64,000 nt of DNA from NCBI RefSeq assembly GCF_014648175.1, contig NZ_BMQP01000021.1, positions 1 to 64,000 on the forward strand, written 5' to 3'. Made by a program: the position numbers and the translations under genes. Position 1 is the first letter of the stretch. Each line of letters starts with the position of its first letter. Under the pieces are notes generated by a model that saw only the letters and a list, made by a program, of their open reading frames with translations, searched no databases and had not been told where the DNA came from. Origin of the DNA: Planobispora rosea (GTDB lineage Bacteria; Actinomycetota; Actinomycetes; Streptosporangiales; Streptosporangiaceae). This document shows, piece after piece, positions 1 to 7,576 of this stretch.

Positions 1-140
1 CATCGATGCCTGGCTCACCGGCAGACCACTCGCCAAGACTCGCATCTCGCCCTTCGCAGCACTCCGCCCCGCTGGATGAGATCCAGCGAGGCGGAATTAA
101 CCAACAGCGTCCGCAGGGTGCGGGCCCCCGGCGTTTCACC

Positions 141-273
141 GGGCTGTGCGGCTTTCACCGGCTGTACGGCTTGCGCCGGGCTGCGCGGCTTTCACCGGCT
201 GTACGGCTTGCGCCGGGCTGCGCGGCTTTCACCGGCTGTACGGCTTGCGCCGGGCTGCGCGGTTCTCACCGGG
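141..273. repeat. 37-bp tandem repeat, about 3.6 copies
   Basis: Copies start at 141, 178 and 215, with a partial copy at 252. The second and third are identical and the first differs by one base. The unit begins GGGCTGCGCGGCTTTCACCG. There are no spacers, so this is not a CRISPR array. It lies just past the 3' end of the minus-strand gene ending at 288. I see no gene in positions 1-287. Confidence 0.9.
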
Positions 274-287
274 TCGCCCGGCGGCGG

Positions 288-803
288 TCAGGGCGTCGTC
301 TCGAAGTCGGTGCACAACCACTGCACACCCGTCCGCTCCAGCCGTAACGCCAGCCCGCGGTATCGCTCGCCGCAGCGCACGAGCACGCACATCTCCACCA
401 CCCCGTCCCGGGGCTGGGAGAGATGGAGCCTGCCGGCCATCGGGGGACGGGGGCAGTCGAAGACCTTCCCCGCCCGCAGCAGCTCGGCCTGCACCTGGCT
501 CGTCGTCTGCCGGGAGACGGTGGACGGCGGCCGTCTCCCGGACAGGATCTCGGCGAACGCCTGTCCCAGGGCACGCAGCCGCCGGGCGTCCGGGACGGCC
601 CCGGGCGGTCCCCAGATCAGCGGCCGGGCGTGGGAGCCGTCGGGATCGTCCGGGCCGGGCTCGCGGGATTCGGGATCGTAGGCGAGGGCGAGCGTTCCCT
701 GCACGTACGGGGTGTCCCGGGGCGGGGGCTCGTCGCCCGCGGGCTCGGCCGGGGCGAGGGACACGATCCGGGGGAGCGTCACCGGTCGGGGAGGGTGCGA
801 CAT
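288..803 (-). CDS. Rv3235-family (DUF6459-like) protein
   Basis: Predicted cytoplasmic protein of 171 residues with no signal peptide or membrane segment. The first 40 residues are Pro-rich and low complexity. The C-terminal half (about residues 70-171) resembles the small conserved domain of the actinobacterial Rv3235 family, whose function is unknown: a short helix around ARRLRALGQAFAEILSGRRP, then beta-rich sequence ending LERTGVQWLCTDFETT. The ATG at 803 (MSHPPRPVTL) was preferred over an upstream in-frame start at 875, which adds unconserved Arg-rich sequence. In many actinobacteria this family sits near secA, which is not in the window. Family assignment is from memory of conserved patterns. 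Confidence 0.7.
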   Translation of the reverse strand: MSHPPRPVTLPRIVSLAPAEPAGDEPPPRDTPYVQGTLALAYDPESREPGPDDPDGSHARPLIWGPPGAVPDARRLRALGQAFAEILSGRRPPSTVSRQTTSQVQAELLRAGKVFDCPRPPMAGRLHLSQPRDGVVEMCVLVRCGERYRGLALRLERTGVQWLCTDFETTP

Positions 804-879
804 GGTGGTTCCGATTCTCGTCGGGGGTCTTACACCCCGTAGGAGTTTCCGGTCCCCCGCGCAGATACGTGCCACGCCA

Positions 880-926
880 ACTTTCTCCGGAACGCTATGG
901 TTTCGCCCTCATAGAGGGGAGAAAGT
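880..926. promoter_or_regulatory. Nested stem-loop upstream of the Rv3235-family gene
   Basis: A perfect 9-bp inverted repeat (ACTTTCTCC at 880-888, GGAGAAAGT at 918-926) encloses a second 5-bp stem (CTATG at 894-898, CATAG at 910-914). It lies 77 bases upstream of the minus-strand start at 803, so it is either in the 5' leader or in the promoter. A simpler hairpin (GCCCGT/ACGGGC, 976-995) lies between it and the EIIC stop codon and could end the upstream operon, although no U-tract follows. Confidence 0.5.
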
Positions 927-1065
927 CCTTCTGAGCTGGAGCGGCGCGCACCGGGGAGGGCCGGGTTGCGGAAACGCCCGTGCTTCCTTACGGGCAACCG
1001 GAACGACGGACCGGAGGCCGCGGCCCGCCCCCGCCCGTGGTACGGGTCCCCGGGTCCTCGGCTCC

Positions 1066-2403
1066 TCAGGCGGGCTTGGCGGGGGCGGACGTCTCGCCGG
1101 AGTCCACGTCCGGCTCGGGTTCGCGGCCCGGGGTCATGATGTTCAACCGCCTGATCATGAAGCTGAACACGACGTAGTAGATCACCGCGTAGACCAGGCC
1201 CATGGCGATGAGGATCGGGATCCCGCGGGCGTTGGCGGCGGTGCCGTACAGGCCCAGGTCGATGAGGCCGGAGGAGAAGCTGAAGGCGAGCTTGGCACCC
1301 AGGGCCGAGGCGAGTGCCAGGGAGATCCCGGTCAGGACGATGTGCACCACGAACAGCACCGGCGCGACGAAGATGAAGGCGAACTCGATCGGCTCGGTGA
1401 TGCCGGTGAGGAACGCGGTGAACGCGGCCGAGATCATGATGGAGCCGACGGCGGTACGGCGGTGCGCGGGGGCGGCCCGCCAGATGGCGATCGCCGCCGC
1501 CGGCAGGCCGAACATCAGGATCGGGTAGAACCCGGCCTCGAAGCCGCCGTAGCCCTGCACCCCGTTGTTGAAGCAGACCAGGTCGCCGGCGAGCTGCTTG
1601 CCGGTGGCCGTCACGCACTCGGGGACCTGGGTCCAGATGACGTTGTTGACGATGTGGTGCAGGCCGAGCGGGATCAGGGCGCGGTTGACCATGCCGTAGA
1701 TGCCGGCGCCCAGGGTGCTGTTCTCGGCGAGCCAGACGCCGAAGGCGCGGACCCAGCCGCCCAGGACCGGCCAGACGAAGCCGAGGACCACTCCGATCAC
1801 GAGACCGGCGAGGGCGGTGACGATCGGCACCAGCCGCCGGCCGCTGAAGAAGGCCAGCCAGGTCGGGAGCTTGGTGCGGTAGAACCGCTGCCAGAGCAGC
1901 GCGGAGACCACACCCATGACGATCCCGCCGAGCACGCGGGTCGGGTTCTGCGCGCCGAGGTTGAGCACCACGGTGGGGGTGCCGGGGTTGGCCGGATCGA
2001 AGACCTGGGTGGTGATCGACCCCTTCAGGGTCTCGTCGAACAGGATGAAGAACAGGTTCATGCTGACGGCGTGGAAGACGAGATAGCCGACCAGCGCGGC
2101 CAGCGCGGTGGAGCCGTCGGCCTTGCGGGCGAACCCGATCGCCACGCCGATCGCGAACAGCAGCGGCAGGTTGTCGAAGAGCGCGCCGCCCGCGGTGGCG
2201 AGCACGTGGGCGACGTCGTCGAGGAAGGCGTTGTCCGTACGGCCCAGCAGGTCGTCCTGGCCGAGCCGGAGCAGCAGGCCGGCGGCGGGCAGCACGGCGA
2301 TCGGGAGCATGAGGGAGCGGCCCAGTCGCTGCAGCACGCTCATCACGGCGGAGCTCGACGGGGACGGGGCGGGGAGACCCGCCTCCGCTGCGGCGGAACT
2401 CAT
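1066..2403 (-). CDS. nagE2: PTS N-acetylglucosamine-type EIIC permease
   Basis: Integral membrane sugar channel of the phosphotransferase system, 445 residues, about ten hydrophobic segments. It begins with the family-typical RLGRSLMLPIAVLPAAGLLL and contains the GlcNAc/glucose EIIC pattern NNGVQGYGGFEAGFYPILMF and the substrate-loop region GITEPIEF. There is no fused EIIB or EIIA domain. Those are separate genes at 4503 and 4787, as in Streptomyces NagE2/NagF. The ATG at 2403 has a GGAGG 7 bases upstream. It lies 35 bases after the dasR-like gene on the same strand, so the two are probably cotranscribed and under the operator at 3230. Specificity for GlcNAc is inferred from context. Confidence 0.88.
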   Translation of the reverse strand: MSSAAAEAGLPAPSPSSSAVMSVLQRLGRSLMLPIAVLPAAGLLLRLGQDDLLGRTDNAFLDDVAHVLATAGGALFDNLPLLFAIGVAIGFARKADGSTALAALVGYLVFHAVSMNLFFILFDETLKGSITTQVFDPANPGTPTVVLNLGAQNPTRVLGGIVMGVVSALLWQRFYRTKLPTWLAFFSGRRLVPIVTALAGLVIGVVLGFVWPVLGGWVRAFGVWLAENSTLGAGIYGMVNRALIPLGLHHIVNNVIWTQVPECVTATGKQLAGDLVCFNNGVQGYGGFEAGFYPILMFGLPAAAIAIWRAAPAHRRTAVGSIMISAAFTAFLTGITEPIEFAFIFVAPVLFVVHIVLTGISLALASALGAKLAFSFSSGLIDLGLYGTAANARGIPILIAMGLVYAVIYYVVFSFMIRRLNIMTPGREPEPDVDSGETSAPAKPA

Positions 2404-2438
2404 CGGACATCCCTCCAGGAAGTGAGTGCGGGAGGAGG

Positions 2439-3179
2439 TCAGGTACGGCGCGCAGGCGTCTCCAGGATCGTACGCAGTTGATAGCGGTCGGCGCGGTAGG
2501 TCGAGATACCGAGTTCGGCACAGACGCCCCCGGCGAACGAGCGCTGCTGGAGCAGGAGCACGGCCCCGCCGCGCGGCAGCTTCAGCAGATCGGCGTCGTC
2601 GGGGTCGGCGATTCCGGCGTCGATGGTGAGCTCGCCCGCGTCGAGCATCAGGCCGTAGTGGGCCTCCAGGAGCTCGTAGAGGGAGCCGCCCGTCAGGTCG
2701 TGGTCGCCGAGATCGGGTGCGAGGGCGACGGGGATGTGGGACCGCTCGATGCACATGGGCTCGCCGGCCGCGGTCCGCAGCCGCTCGATGAAGTGCACCT
2801 CGTCGCCGGGCTGGATGCCGAGCTCGCGGGCGAGGTGGGCGCTGGCCCGGATCACCCGGCGGTCCAGGTCGCGGGAGCCGGGCTCCATGCCCCGGGAGCG
2901 CATCTCGTCGCTGAAGGAGGTCAGCCGGAGCGCCATCTCGATCTTGGGGCGGGCCACGAAGGTGCCCTTGCCCGGGACGCGCTGCAGCCTCCCCTCGGAG
3001 ACGAGGTGGTCGACCGCCTGCCGTACCGTCATCCGTGACAGCCCGAAACGCTGGCAGAGCTCCCGTTCGGACGGGATCGCGGTGCCTACGGCCAGCTCAT
3101 GGCTCTCGATGAGGTCGAGCAGGATTTCCCGGAGCTGAAAGTACTTCGGCACGGGGCTGTCCGGATCGATCTGGGCCAA
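2439..3179 (-). CDS. dasR: DasR-like GntR/HutC-family transcriptional regulator
   Basis: DNA-binding repressor or global regulator, 246 residues. The N-terminal winged helix (about 10-80) has the GntR pattern PSERELCQRFGLSRMTVRQA. The C-terminal UTRA effector domain (about 95-240) normally binds glucosamine-6-phosphate or GlcNAc-6-phosphate in DasR. The start codon is TTG at 3179-3177, preceded by GGGAGGA about 5 bases upstream. No nearby ATG gives a complete winged helix. A DasR-type palindrome lies 50 bases upstream, which implies autoregulation and control of the divergent SIS gene. It precedes the EIIC gene. Orthology to DasR is inferred from sequence, operator and context. Confidence 0.88.
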   Translation of the reverse strand: MAQIDPDSPVPKYFQLREILLDLIESHELAVGTAIPSERELCQRFGLSRMTVRQAVDHLVSEGRLQRVPGKGTFVARPKIEMALRLTSFSDEMRSRGMEPGSRDLDRRVIRASAHLARELGIQPGDEVHFIERLRTAAGEPMCIERSHIPVALAPDLGDHDLTGGSLYELLEAHYGLMLDAGELTIDAGIADPDDADLLKLPRGGAVLLLQQRSFAGGVCAELGISTYRADRYQLRTILETPARRT

Positions 3180-3229
3180 CGGGGTCCTCCCCTCTCGATT
3201 CCACTGCGTTCGATGGGTTATGGTTTGGA

Positions 3230-3253
3230 CTGGTCTAGTCCGGACTAGACCAG
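3230..3253. promoter_or_regulatory. dre-type DasR operator, perfect 24-bp palindrome
   Basis: The half CTGGTCTAGTCC at 3230-3241 is mirrored exactly by GGACTAGACCAG at 3242-3253. Each half carries the ACTGGTCTAG core known from DasR responsive elements, so the site resembles two overlapping dre sites placed back to back. It sits between the dasR-like start (3179) and the SIS gene start (3341), where it can control both directions. Confidence 0.85.
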
Positions 3254-3340
3254 AGGCCGGAAAAGGGTGTCAACGTGCGGACCGGCGGCGGATCGACAAC
3301 GGCCCGATCTCGTCTGTCCCGATTGAAGGATGAGCGAGAT

Positions 3341-4375
3341 ATGACGACCAAGATGCGCAGCGAGATCGCCGAGCAGCCCGCTGCGTTGAACGCCACGCTG
3401 GACGCCCTCCTCCCCCGGATCGGGGAGGTGGAGCGGCTCGCGGGGCAGACACGTCAGCTGCTCTTCATCGCGCGTGGCACCTCCGACAACGCCGCAGTCT
3501 ACGGCCGTTACCTCGTCGAGGCACACACGGGACGCCTGTCCACCCTCGCCGCCCCCTCGATCGCGACCACCTACCGCCGCAGGCTGGACCTCGACGGCGT
3601 GCTGGCCGTCGGCCTGTCCCAGTCCGGCCGGACGGAGGAGATCGTCGAGACCCTGACCTGGGCCGGGGAGTGCGGCGCGAAGACCGTCGCGATCACCAAC
3701 GGCGGGGAGGGGAGCCCGCTGGCCCAGGCCGCCGACCTCGCCCTGTGCACGCTCGCGGGCGAGGAGAAGGCCGTCCCGGCCACCAAGACCTACACCACCC
3801 AGCTCGCCGCCCTGGCCGTGCTCGCCCTCGGCCTGGGAGCCGACGCCGACCCCGCCGACCTGCGGCGCGTCCCCGAGGCCGTGGACAAGCTGATCGGCGA
3901 CCCGGGCGACCTGGACGCGGTCGTCGAGGGCCTGGCCGACAAGCCGGGCGTCGTGGTCTCCGGCCGCGGCCTGGCCTTCTCCACCGCGCTGGAGACCGCG
4001 CTCAAGCTCAAGGAGGCCTGCTACCTGCACGCCATGGGCCTGTCCTACGCCGACCTGCTGCACGGCCCGATCGCCGTGGTCGACGAGGACACCCCGGCCA
4101 TCCTGGTGGCGGCGGGCGAGGGCCCGACCCTGGCCGGCACGGTGGCGCTGGCCGAGCGGGTCGTCGGCGCCGGCGCCGCGGCCTTCACCGTCGGCGGCGG
4201 CGCCGCGCTCGCGGGGGCCGGCACGGCCGCGTTGAACGGCCCCGACCTGCCCGAGTGGGTCGCCCCGCTCGGCCTGGTCGTCCCCGGCCAGCTGCTGACC
4301 GAGGCTCTCGCCCGCAGGCTGGGGATCGACCCCGACGCGCCGCGCGGCCTCAACAAGGTCACTCAGACGGACTGA
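3341..4375 (+). CDS. Double-SIS sugar-phosphate isomerase/deaminase (GlmS C-terminal/NagB-II type)
   Basis: Cytoplasmic enzyme of 344 residues with two SIS domains (about 35-170 and 195-330). It resembles the isomerase half of glucosamine-6-phosphate synthase without the glutaminase domain. Visible motifs are ARGTSDNAA, GLSQSGRTEEIVE, a Thr/Lys-rich ATKTYTTQ, SGRGLAFSTALETALKLKE and the C-terminal PRGLNKV. Such proteins deaminate and isomerize glucosamine-6-phosphate to fructose-6-phosphate, or act on related sugar phosphates. The ATG at 3341 was chosen because GAAGGA lies 10 bases upstream. An earlier in-frame GTG at 3275 adds residues unlike the family. It is divergent from dasR across the operator, so it is probably the catabolic step after GlcNAc uptake. 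The exact substrate is inferred. Confidence 0.83.
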   Translation: MTTKMRSEIAEQPAALNATLDALLPRIGEVERLAGQTRQLLFIARGTSDNAAVYGRYLVEAHTGRLSTLAAPSIATTYRRRLDLDGVLAVGLSQSGRTEEIVETLTWAGECGAKTVAITNGGEGSPLAQAADLALCTLAGEEKAVPATKTYTTQLAALAVLALGLGADADPADLRRVPEAVDKLIGDPGDLDAVVEGLADKPGVVVSGRGLAFSTALETALKLKEACYLHAMGLSYADLLHGPIAVVDEDTPAILVAAGEGPTLAGTVALAERVVGAGAAAFTVGGGAALAGAGTAALNGPDLPEWVAPLGLVVPGQLLTEALARRLGIDPDAPRGLNKVTQTD

Positions 4376-4502
4376 GAGGACGTCGTCGTTTAGCCTGGTC
4401 AGAAGCTTTCGCGGGGCCTGCGCCGTACCGCGTGACGGGAGGGCGGGGCCCATGACAGGCTCGTGACCCTGAACGTGGGACCGATGACGTCAGGAGGACG
4501 AC

Positions 4503-4739
4503 ATGGCGGCAGACGCTGACGCGATCATCGCGGGTCTCGGGGGTGCGGAGAACATCATCGAGATCGAACCCTGCATCACCCGGCTCCGGACCGAGGTGCG
4601 CGACGTCTCCAAGGTCGACCAGGCGGCCCTCAGGGCGGCCGGCGCCCACGGTGTGATGGCCGCGGGGAACGTCGTCCAGGTGGTCGTGGGACCCGAGGCC
4701 GACACGATAGCCAGCGACATCGAGGACATCATCGGCTGA
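4503..4739 (+). CDS. nagF: PTS EIIB, GlcNAc/glucose type
   Basis: Stand-alone EIIB phosphocarrier of 78 residues. It accepts phosphate from EIIA on Cys24, in the motif IEPCITRLR, and passes it to sugar bound in EIIC. The conserved DVSKVDQAALRAAGAHGVMA region and the C-terminal hydrophobic strand NVVQVVVGPEAD are present. Length is normal for a single-domain EIIB. AGGAGG lies 5 bases before the ATG. It follows the SIS gene by 127 bases and precedes EIIA by 47 bases, so EIIB and EIIA look cotranscribed. Its EIIC partner is on the opposite strand at 1066-2403. Confidence 0.92.
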   Translation: MAADADAIIAGLGGAENIIEIEPCITRLRTEVRDVSKVDQAALRAAGAHGVMAAGNVVQVVVGPEADTIASDIEDIIG

Positions 4740-4786
4740 GGCGGTCCCCGCTCGGCCGGGGATCGCCGAGAGCCGGGAGGAGTGTG

Positions 4787-5233
4787 ATGACGACAGTTCT
4801 GGCTCCGGTCGCGGGGGCGGCCGTGAGCCTGGAGTCGGTGCCCGATCCGGTGTTCTCCGGGGGGATGGTCGGTCCCGGGGCGGCGATCGACCCGGCGCGG
4901 AAGCCCGGCCGGGCGATCTCGCCCATCGCGGGAAAGATCGTCAAATTGCATCCGCACGCCTTCGTCGTGGTGGGGGACGACGGCCGGGGAATCCTCGTCC
5001 ACCTGGGGATCGACACCGTGCAACTGCGGGGCGAGGGATTCGAGCTGCTGGCGGCCGAGGGGGACCGGGTGCGCGCGGGACAGCCCGTGGTGGCCTGGAA
5101 CCCGGCCGAGATCGAGGCGGGCGGGCGGTGCCCGGTCTGCCCGGTGGTGGCCCTGGACGCGCCGGAGGGCGCCGTGTCGGGGCTCGCGGAGGGCGCGGTG
5201 AGCGCGGGTGACGCGTTGTTCCAGTGGAGATGA
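4787..5233 (+). CDS. crr: PTS EIIA, glucose (Crr) family
   Basis: Cytoplasmic phosphocarrier of 148 residues that takes phosphate from HPr and gives it to EIIB. The two family histidines are His57 (KLHPHAFVV) and His72 (ILVHLGID), spaced 15 residues apart as in E. coli EIIA-Glc, where the second is phosphorylated. The ISPIAGKIV strand near residue 44 is also conserved. An overlapping GTG at 4784 is possible, but the GGAGG at 4776-4780 is better spaced to the ATG at 4787. It ends about 330 bases before HPr. Confidence 0.92.
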   Translation: MTTVLAPVAGAAVSLESVPDPVFSGGMVGPGAAIDPARKPGRAISPIAGKIVKLHPHAFVVVGDDGRGILVHLGIDTVQLRGEGFELLAAEGDRVRAGQPVVAWNPAEIEAGGRCPVCPVVALDAPEGAVSGLAEGAVSAGDALFQWR

Positions 5234-5565
5234 CCAGAAATAACCCAAATGGCCCGAGACGACCCCTCGGCTGTCCCCGCTGTTGCCGTGGCGGCGCGGA
5301 GGTGATCCGGCGACCGCGGGACCACGGCCGGACGGCGGGAGACGAGGGGCCGGTGATCTCGCTCGCCGGGACCGGGGCAGACTGGGTCCGGGCCGTGGCC
5401 GCCGGAGTCGAGGCCGGGGCAGCGGGTATGAGTGTCTGGGCACCGTGGCCGCCGCTCCGGCGGCAACCCGGAGGCGGCGGCCCCGGCGGGAATCGATCGG
5501 TCCCGTCGACGATCTGACGCGCCGGGCGGTCTAGACCGCCCGGCCGATCCTGATAGGAGGATTCT
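5234..5565. other. Intergenic region, EIIA to HPr
   Basis: No convincing gene: the open frames here lack ribosome binding sites and family-like sequence. The only clear structure is the palindrome at 5521-5544 in front of ptsH. The ptsH promoter is probably close to it. Confidence 0.6.
5521..5544. promoter_or_regulatory. dre-like DasR operator upstream of ptsH-ptsI
   Basis: The half GCCGGGCGGTCT (5521-5532) is followed immediately by its reverse complement AGACCGCCCGGC, a perfect 24-bp palindrome. Its centre GGTCTAGACC (5528-5537) is the core of known dre sites, but the flanks are GC-rich rather than the usual ACT/AGT. It ends 21 bases before the ptsH start, a position suited to repression. 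A terminator is less likely because there is no loop or U-tract. Confidence 0.7.
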
Positions 5566-5823
5566 GTGGCCGAGCGCCAAGTCACCGTCAAGGCCGAGGT
5601 CGGCCTGCACGCCCGTCCCGCGGCGACGTTCGTGCAGACCGCGGCCAAGGCGGCCCTGGACGTCACCGTCGCCAAGGTGGGCGGCCGTCCGGTGAACGCC
5701 AAGAGCATCCTCGGGGTCCTCTCGCTCGACGTACGGCAGGGCGACACGGTGGTGATCAGCGCGGAGGGGGAGGGCGCCGAGGAGCTCCTCGACCGGCTTG
5801 CGGAAATCGCCTCGGCGCCATGA
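5566..5823 (+). CDS. ptsH: Phosphocarrier protein HPr
   Basis: General PTS phosphocarrier, 85 residues, full length. The phospho-acceptor is His15 in VGLHARPAATFV. Ser47 in NAKSILGVLSL matches the regulatory serine of low-GC HPr, although HPr kinase control is not established in actinomycetes. The start is GTG with AGGAGG 5 bases upstream. The stop overlaps the EI start by 4 bases (ATGA), so ptsH and ptsI are translationally coupled. A dre-like operator lies just upstream, linking general PTS expression to aminosugar control. Confidence 0.96.
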   Translation: MAERQVTVKAEVGLHARPAATFVQTAAKAALDVTVAKVGGRPVNAKSILGVLSLDVRQGDTVVISAEGEGAEELLDRLAEIASAP

Positions 5824-7502
5824 GCCGCCTCGCCGGGGTGGGAGTGAGCCCGGGCGTCGGTTTCGGGACCGGTTACGTCCTCGCCCACGAGATCCCGGTG
5901 CCCGCGCCCGGCTCCCGGCACGGCGGCGACGCCGGGACGGAGCGGTCCAGGGCCGAGGACGCCCTGGAGCAGGTCGCCGCCGACCTGGAGGAGCGGGGGG
6001 CCCGGGCGGGCGGCGAAGGGCAGCAGGTCCTGAACGCCCAGGCGATGATGGCCCGTGATCCCGGCCTGGCGGAGGAGGTCGCCGAGCTGATCGCCGAGGG
6101 CCGGAGCGCCTCCCGGGCGGTTTACGAAGGGTTCGGGCGCTACCGGGAGATACTGGTGGACGCCGGGGGATACCTGGGTGCCCGAGTCGCCGACCTCGAC
6201 GACGTCAGGGACCGGGTGATCGCGGTCCTGGAGGGCGTGGCCCTGCCCGGCGTGCCGGTCGGGGCCGCGGAGCCGTACGTGCTCGTGGCCCGTGACCTGG
6301 CCCCGGCCGACACCGCCCTGCTCTCGCCCGGCGTGGTGGCCGCGTTCGTCACCGAGGAGGGCGGGCCGACCAGCCACACCGCGATCATCGCCCGCACGCT
6401 GGGGGTGCCGGCCGTCGTGGCCTGCCCTGGCGCCGCCTCCATCCCCACGGGCACACCGGTGCTCGTCGACGGCACCTCGGGTCTGGTACGGCTCTCGCCG
6501 TCCGGCGAGGAGGTGGACATCGCCCGCAAGGCCGCCGCGGCCCGCGCGGTCGTGCTCGCGGCCGGCACCGGCCCCGGGGCGACCGCCGACGGCCACGCCG
6601 TGCCGCTGCTGGCCAACATCGGCGGGCCGGGTGAGGTGGACGCCGCGCTGGAGCACGGCGCGGAGGGCGTCGGGCTCTACCGGACCGAGTTCCTCTTCCT
6701 CGGCAGGAAGGAGGCGCCGTCCCCGCAGGAGCAGGAGGCGGCCTACCTGGAGGTTCTGCGGGCGTTCCCCGGCGGCCAGGTCGTGGTGCGGACGCTGGAC
6801 GCCGGGGCGGACAAGCCGCTGGCCTTCCTGCCTCCGGCGGGCGAGGAGCCCAACCCGGCGCTGGGAGAGCGCGGTTCACGACTTTTCCGGATTCATCCGG
6901 AGTTGATGACAGGCCAGCTGACCGCCCTGGCACGCGCCGCCTCCCAGGCCTCCGCGCGGGTCCGGGTGATGGCCCCGATGGTGGCCACCGCCGAGGAGGC
7001 CGCCCGCTTCGCGGCCGCGTGCCGGGAGGCCGGGCTGCCGTCCGCCGGCGTCATGATCGAGATCCCGTCCGCCGCCCTGCGCGCCTCCGACCTGGCCGCC
7101 GAGGTGGCCTTCTTCTCGATCGGCACCAACGATCTGGCCCAGTACGCCTTCGCCGCCGACCGTCAGGTGGGCGCGCTGACCACGCTCCAGGACGCCTGGC
7201 AGCCGGCGCTGCTCGACCTGGTCGCCATGGCCGCGGCCGGAGCCGCCCGGCACGGCAGGCCGTGCGGGGTCTGCGGGGAGGCGGCCGCGGACCCGGTCCT
7301 CGCCTGCGTCCTGGTCGGTCTGGGGGTCACCTCGTTGTCGATGGCGCCCCCGTCGCTGCCCGCCGTACGGGCCGTGCTCGCCCGTCACACGCAGCAGCAG
7401 TGCGTGCTCGCCGGACAGGCCGCGCGGCGGGCCGTCTCCCCGGCCCAGGCCCGCGCCGCCGCCCGCGAGCACCTGCCGGGCCTGACCGACCTGGCCCTGT
7501 GA
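5820..7502 (+). CDS. ptsI: PTS enzyme I (PEP-protein phosphotransferase)
   Basis: Takes phosphate from phosphoenolpyruvate and transfers it to HPr. Its 560 residues are normal for the family. The N-terminal HPr-binding and swivelling domain contains the phosphorylated His186 in EEGGPTSHTAIIARTLG. The C-terminal PEP-binding TIM barrel has GLYRTEFLFLG, the metal-binding segment FFSIGTNDLAQYAFAADR and the active-site cysteine region GVCGEAAADP. The ATG overlaps the ptsH stop by 4 bases. With EIIA, EIIB and EIIC in the same 7.5 kb, the window holds a complete PTS relay. Confidence 0.96.
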   Translation: MSRLAGVGVSPGVGFGTGYVLAHEIPVPAPGSRHGGDAGTERSRAEDALEQVAADLEERGARAGGEGQQVLNAQAMMARDPGLAEEVAELIAEGRSASRAVYEGFGRYREILVDAGGYLGARVADLDDVRDRVIAVLEGVALPGVPVGAAEPYVLVARDLAPADTALLSPGVVAAFVTEEGGPTSHTAIIARTLGVPAVVACPGAASIPTGTPVLVDGTSGLVRLSPSGEEVDIARKAAAARAVVLAAGTGPGATADGHAVPLLANIGGPGEVDAALEHGAEGVGLYRTEFLFLGRKEAPSPQEQEAAYLEVLRAFPGGQVVVRTLDAGADKPLAFLPPAGEEPNPALGERGSRLFRIHPELMTGQLTALARAASQASARVRVMAPMVATAEEAARFAAACREAGLPSAGVMIEIPSAALRASDLAAEVAFFSIGTNDLAQYAFAADRQVGALTTLQDAWQPALLDLVAMAAAGAARHGRPCGVCGEAAADPVLACVLVGLGVTSLSMAPPSLPAVRAVLARHTQQQCVLAGQAARRAVSPAQARAAAREHLPGLTDLAL

Positions 7503-7576
7503 GGCCCGCGGCGGGCCGTCCCGCGACACGCCGGGAAAGGGAGCTTCCGGTCGTCGGCGCGGATAGCGTGGTCGGC

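Noticed and set aside
141-273. CRISPR array
   Set aside because: Repeats are directly adjacent with no spacers, and there are no cas genes.
5224-5517. Small gene between EIIA and HPr
   Set aside because: No ribosome binding site and Arg/Gly/Pro-rich composition. It overlaps the EIIA 3' end.
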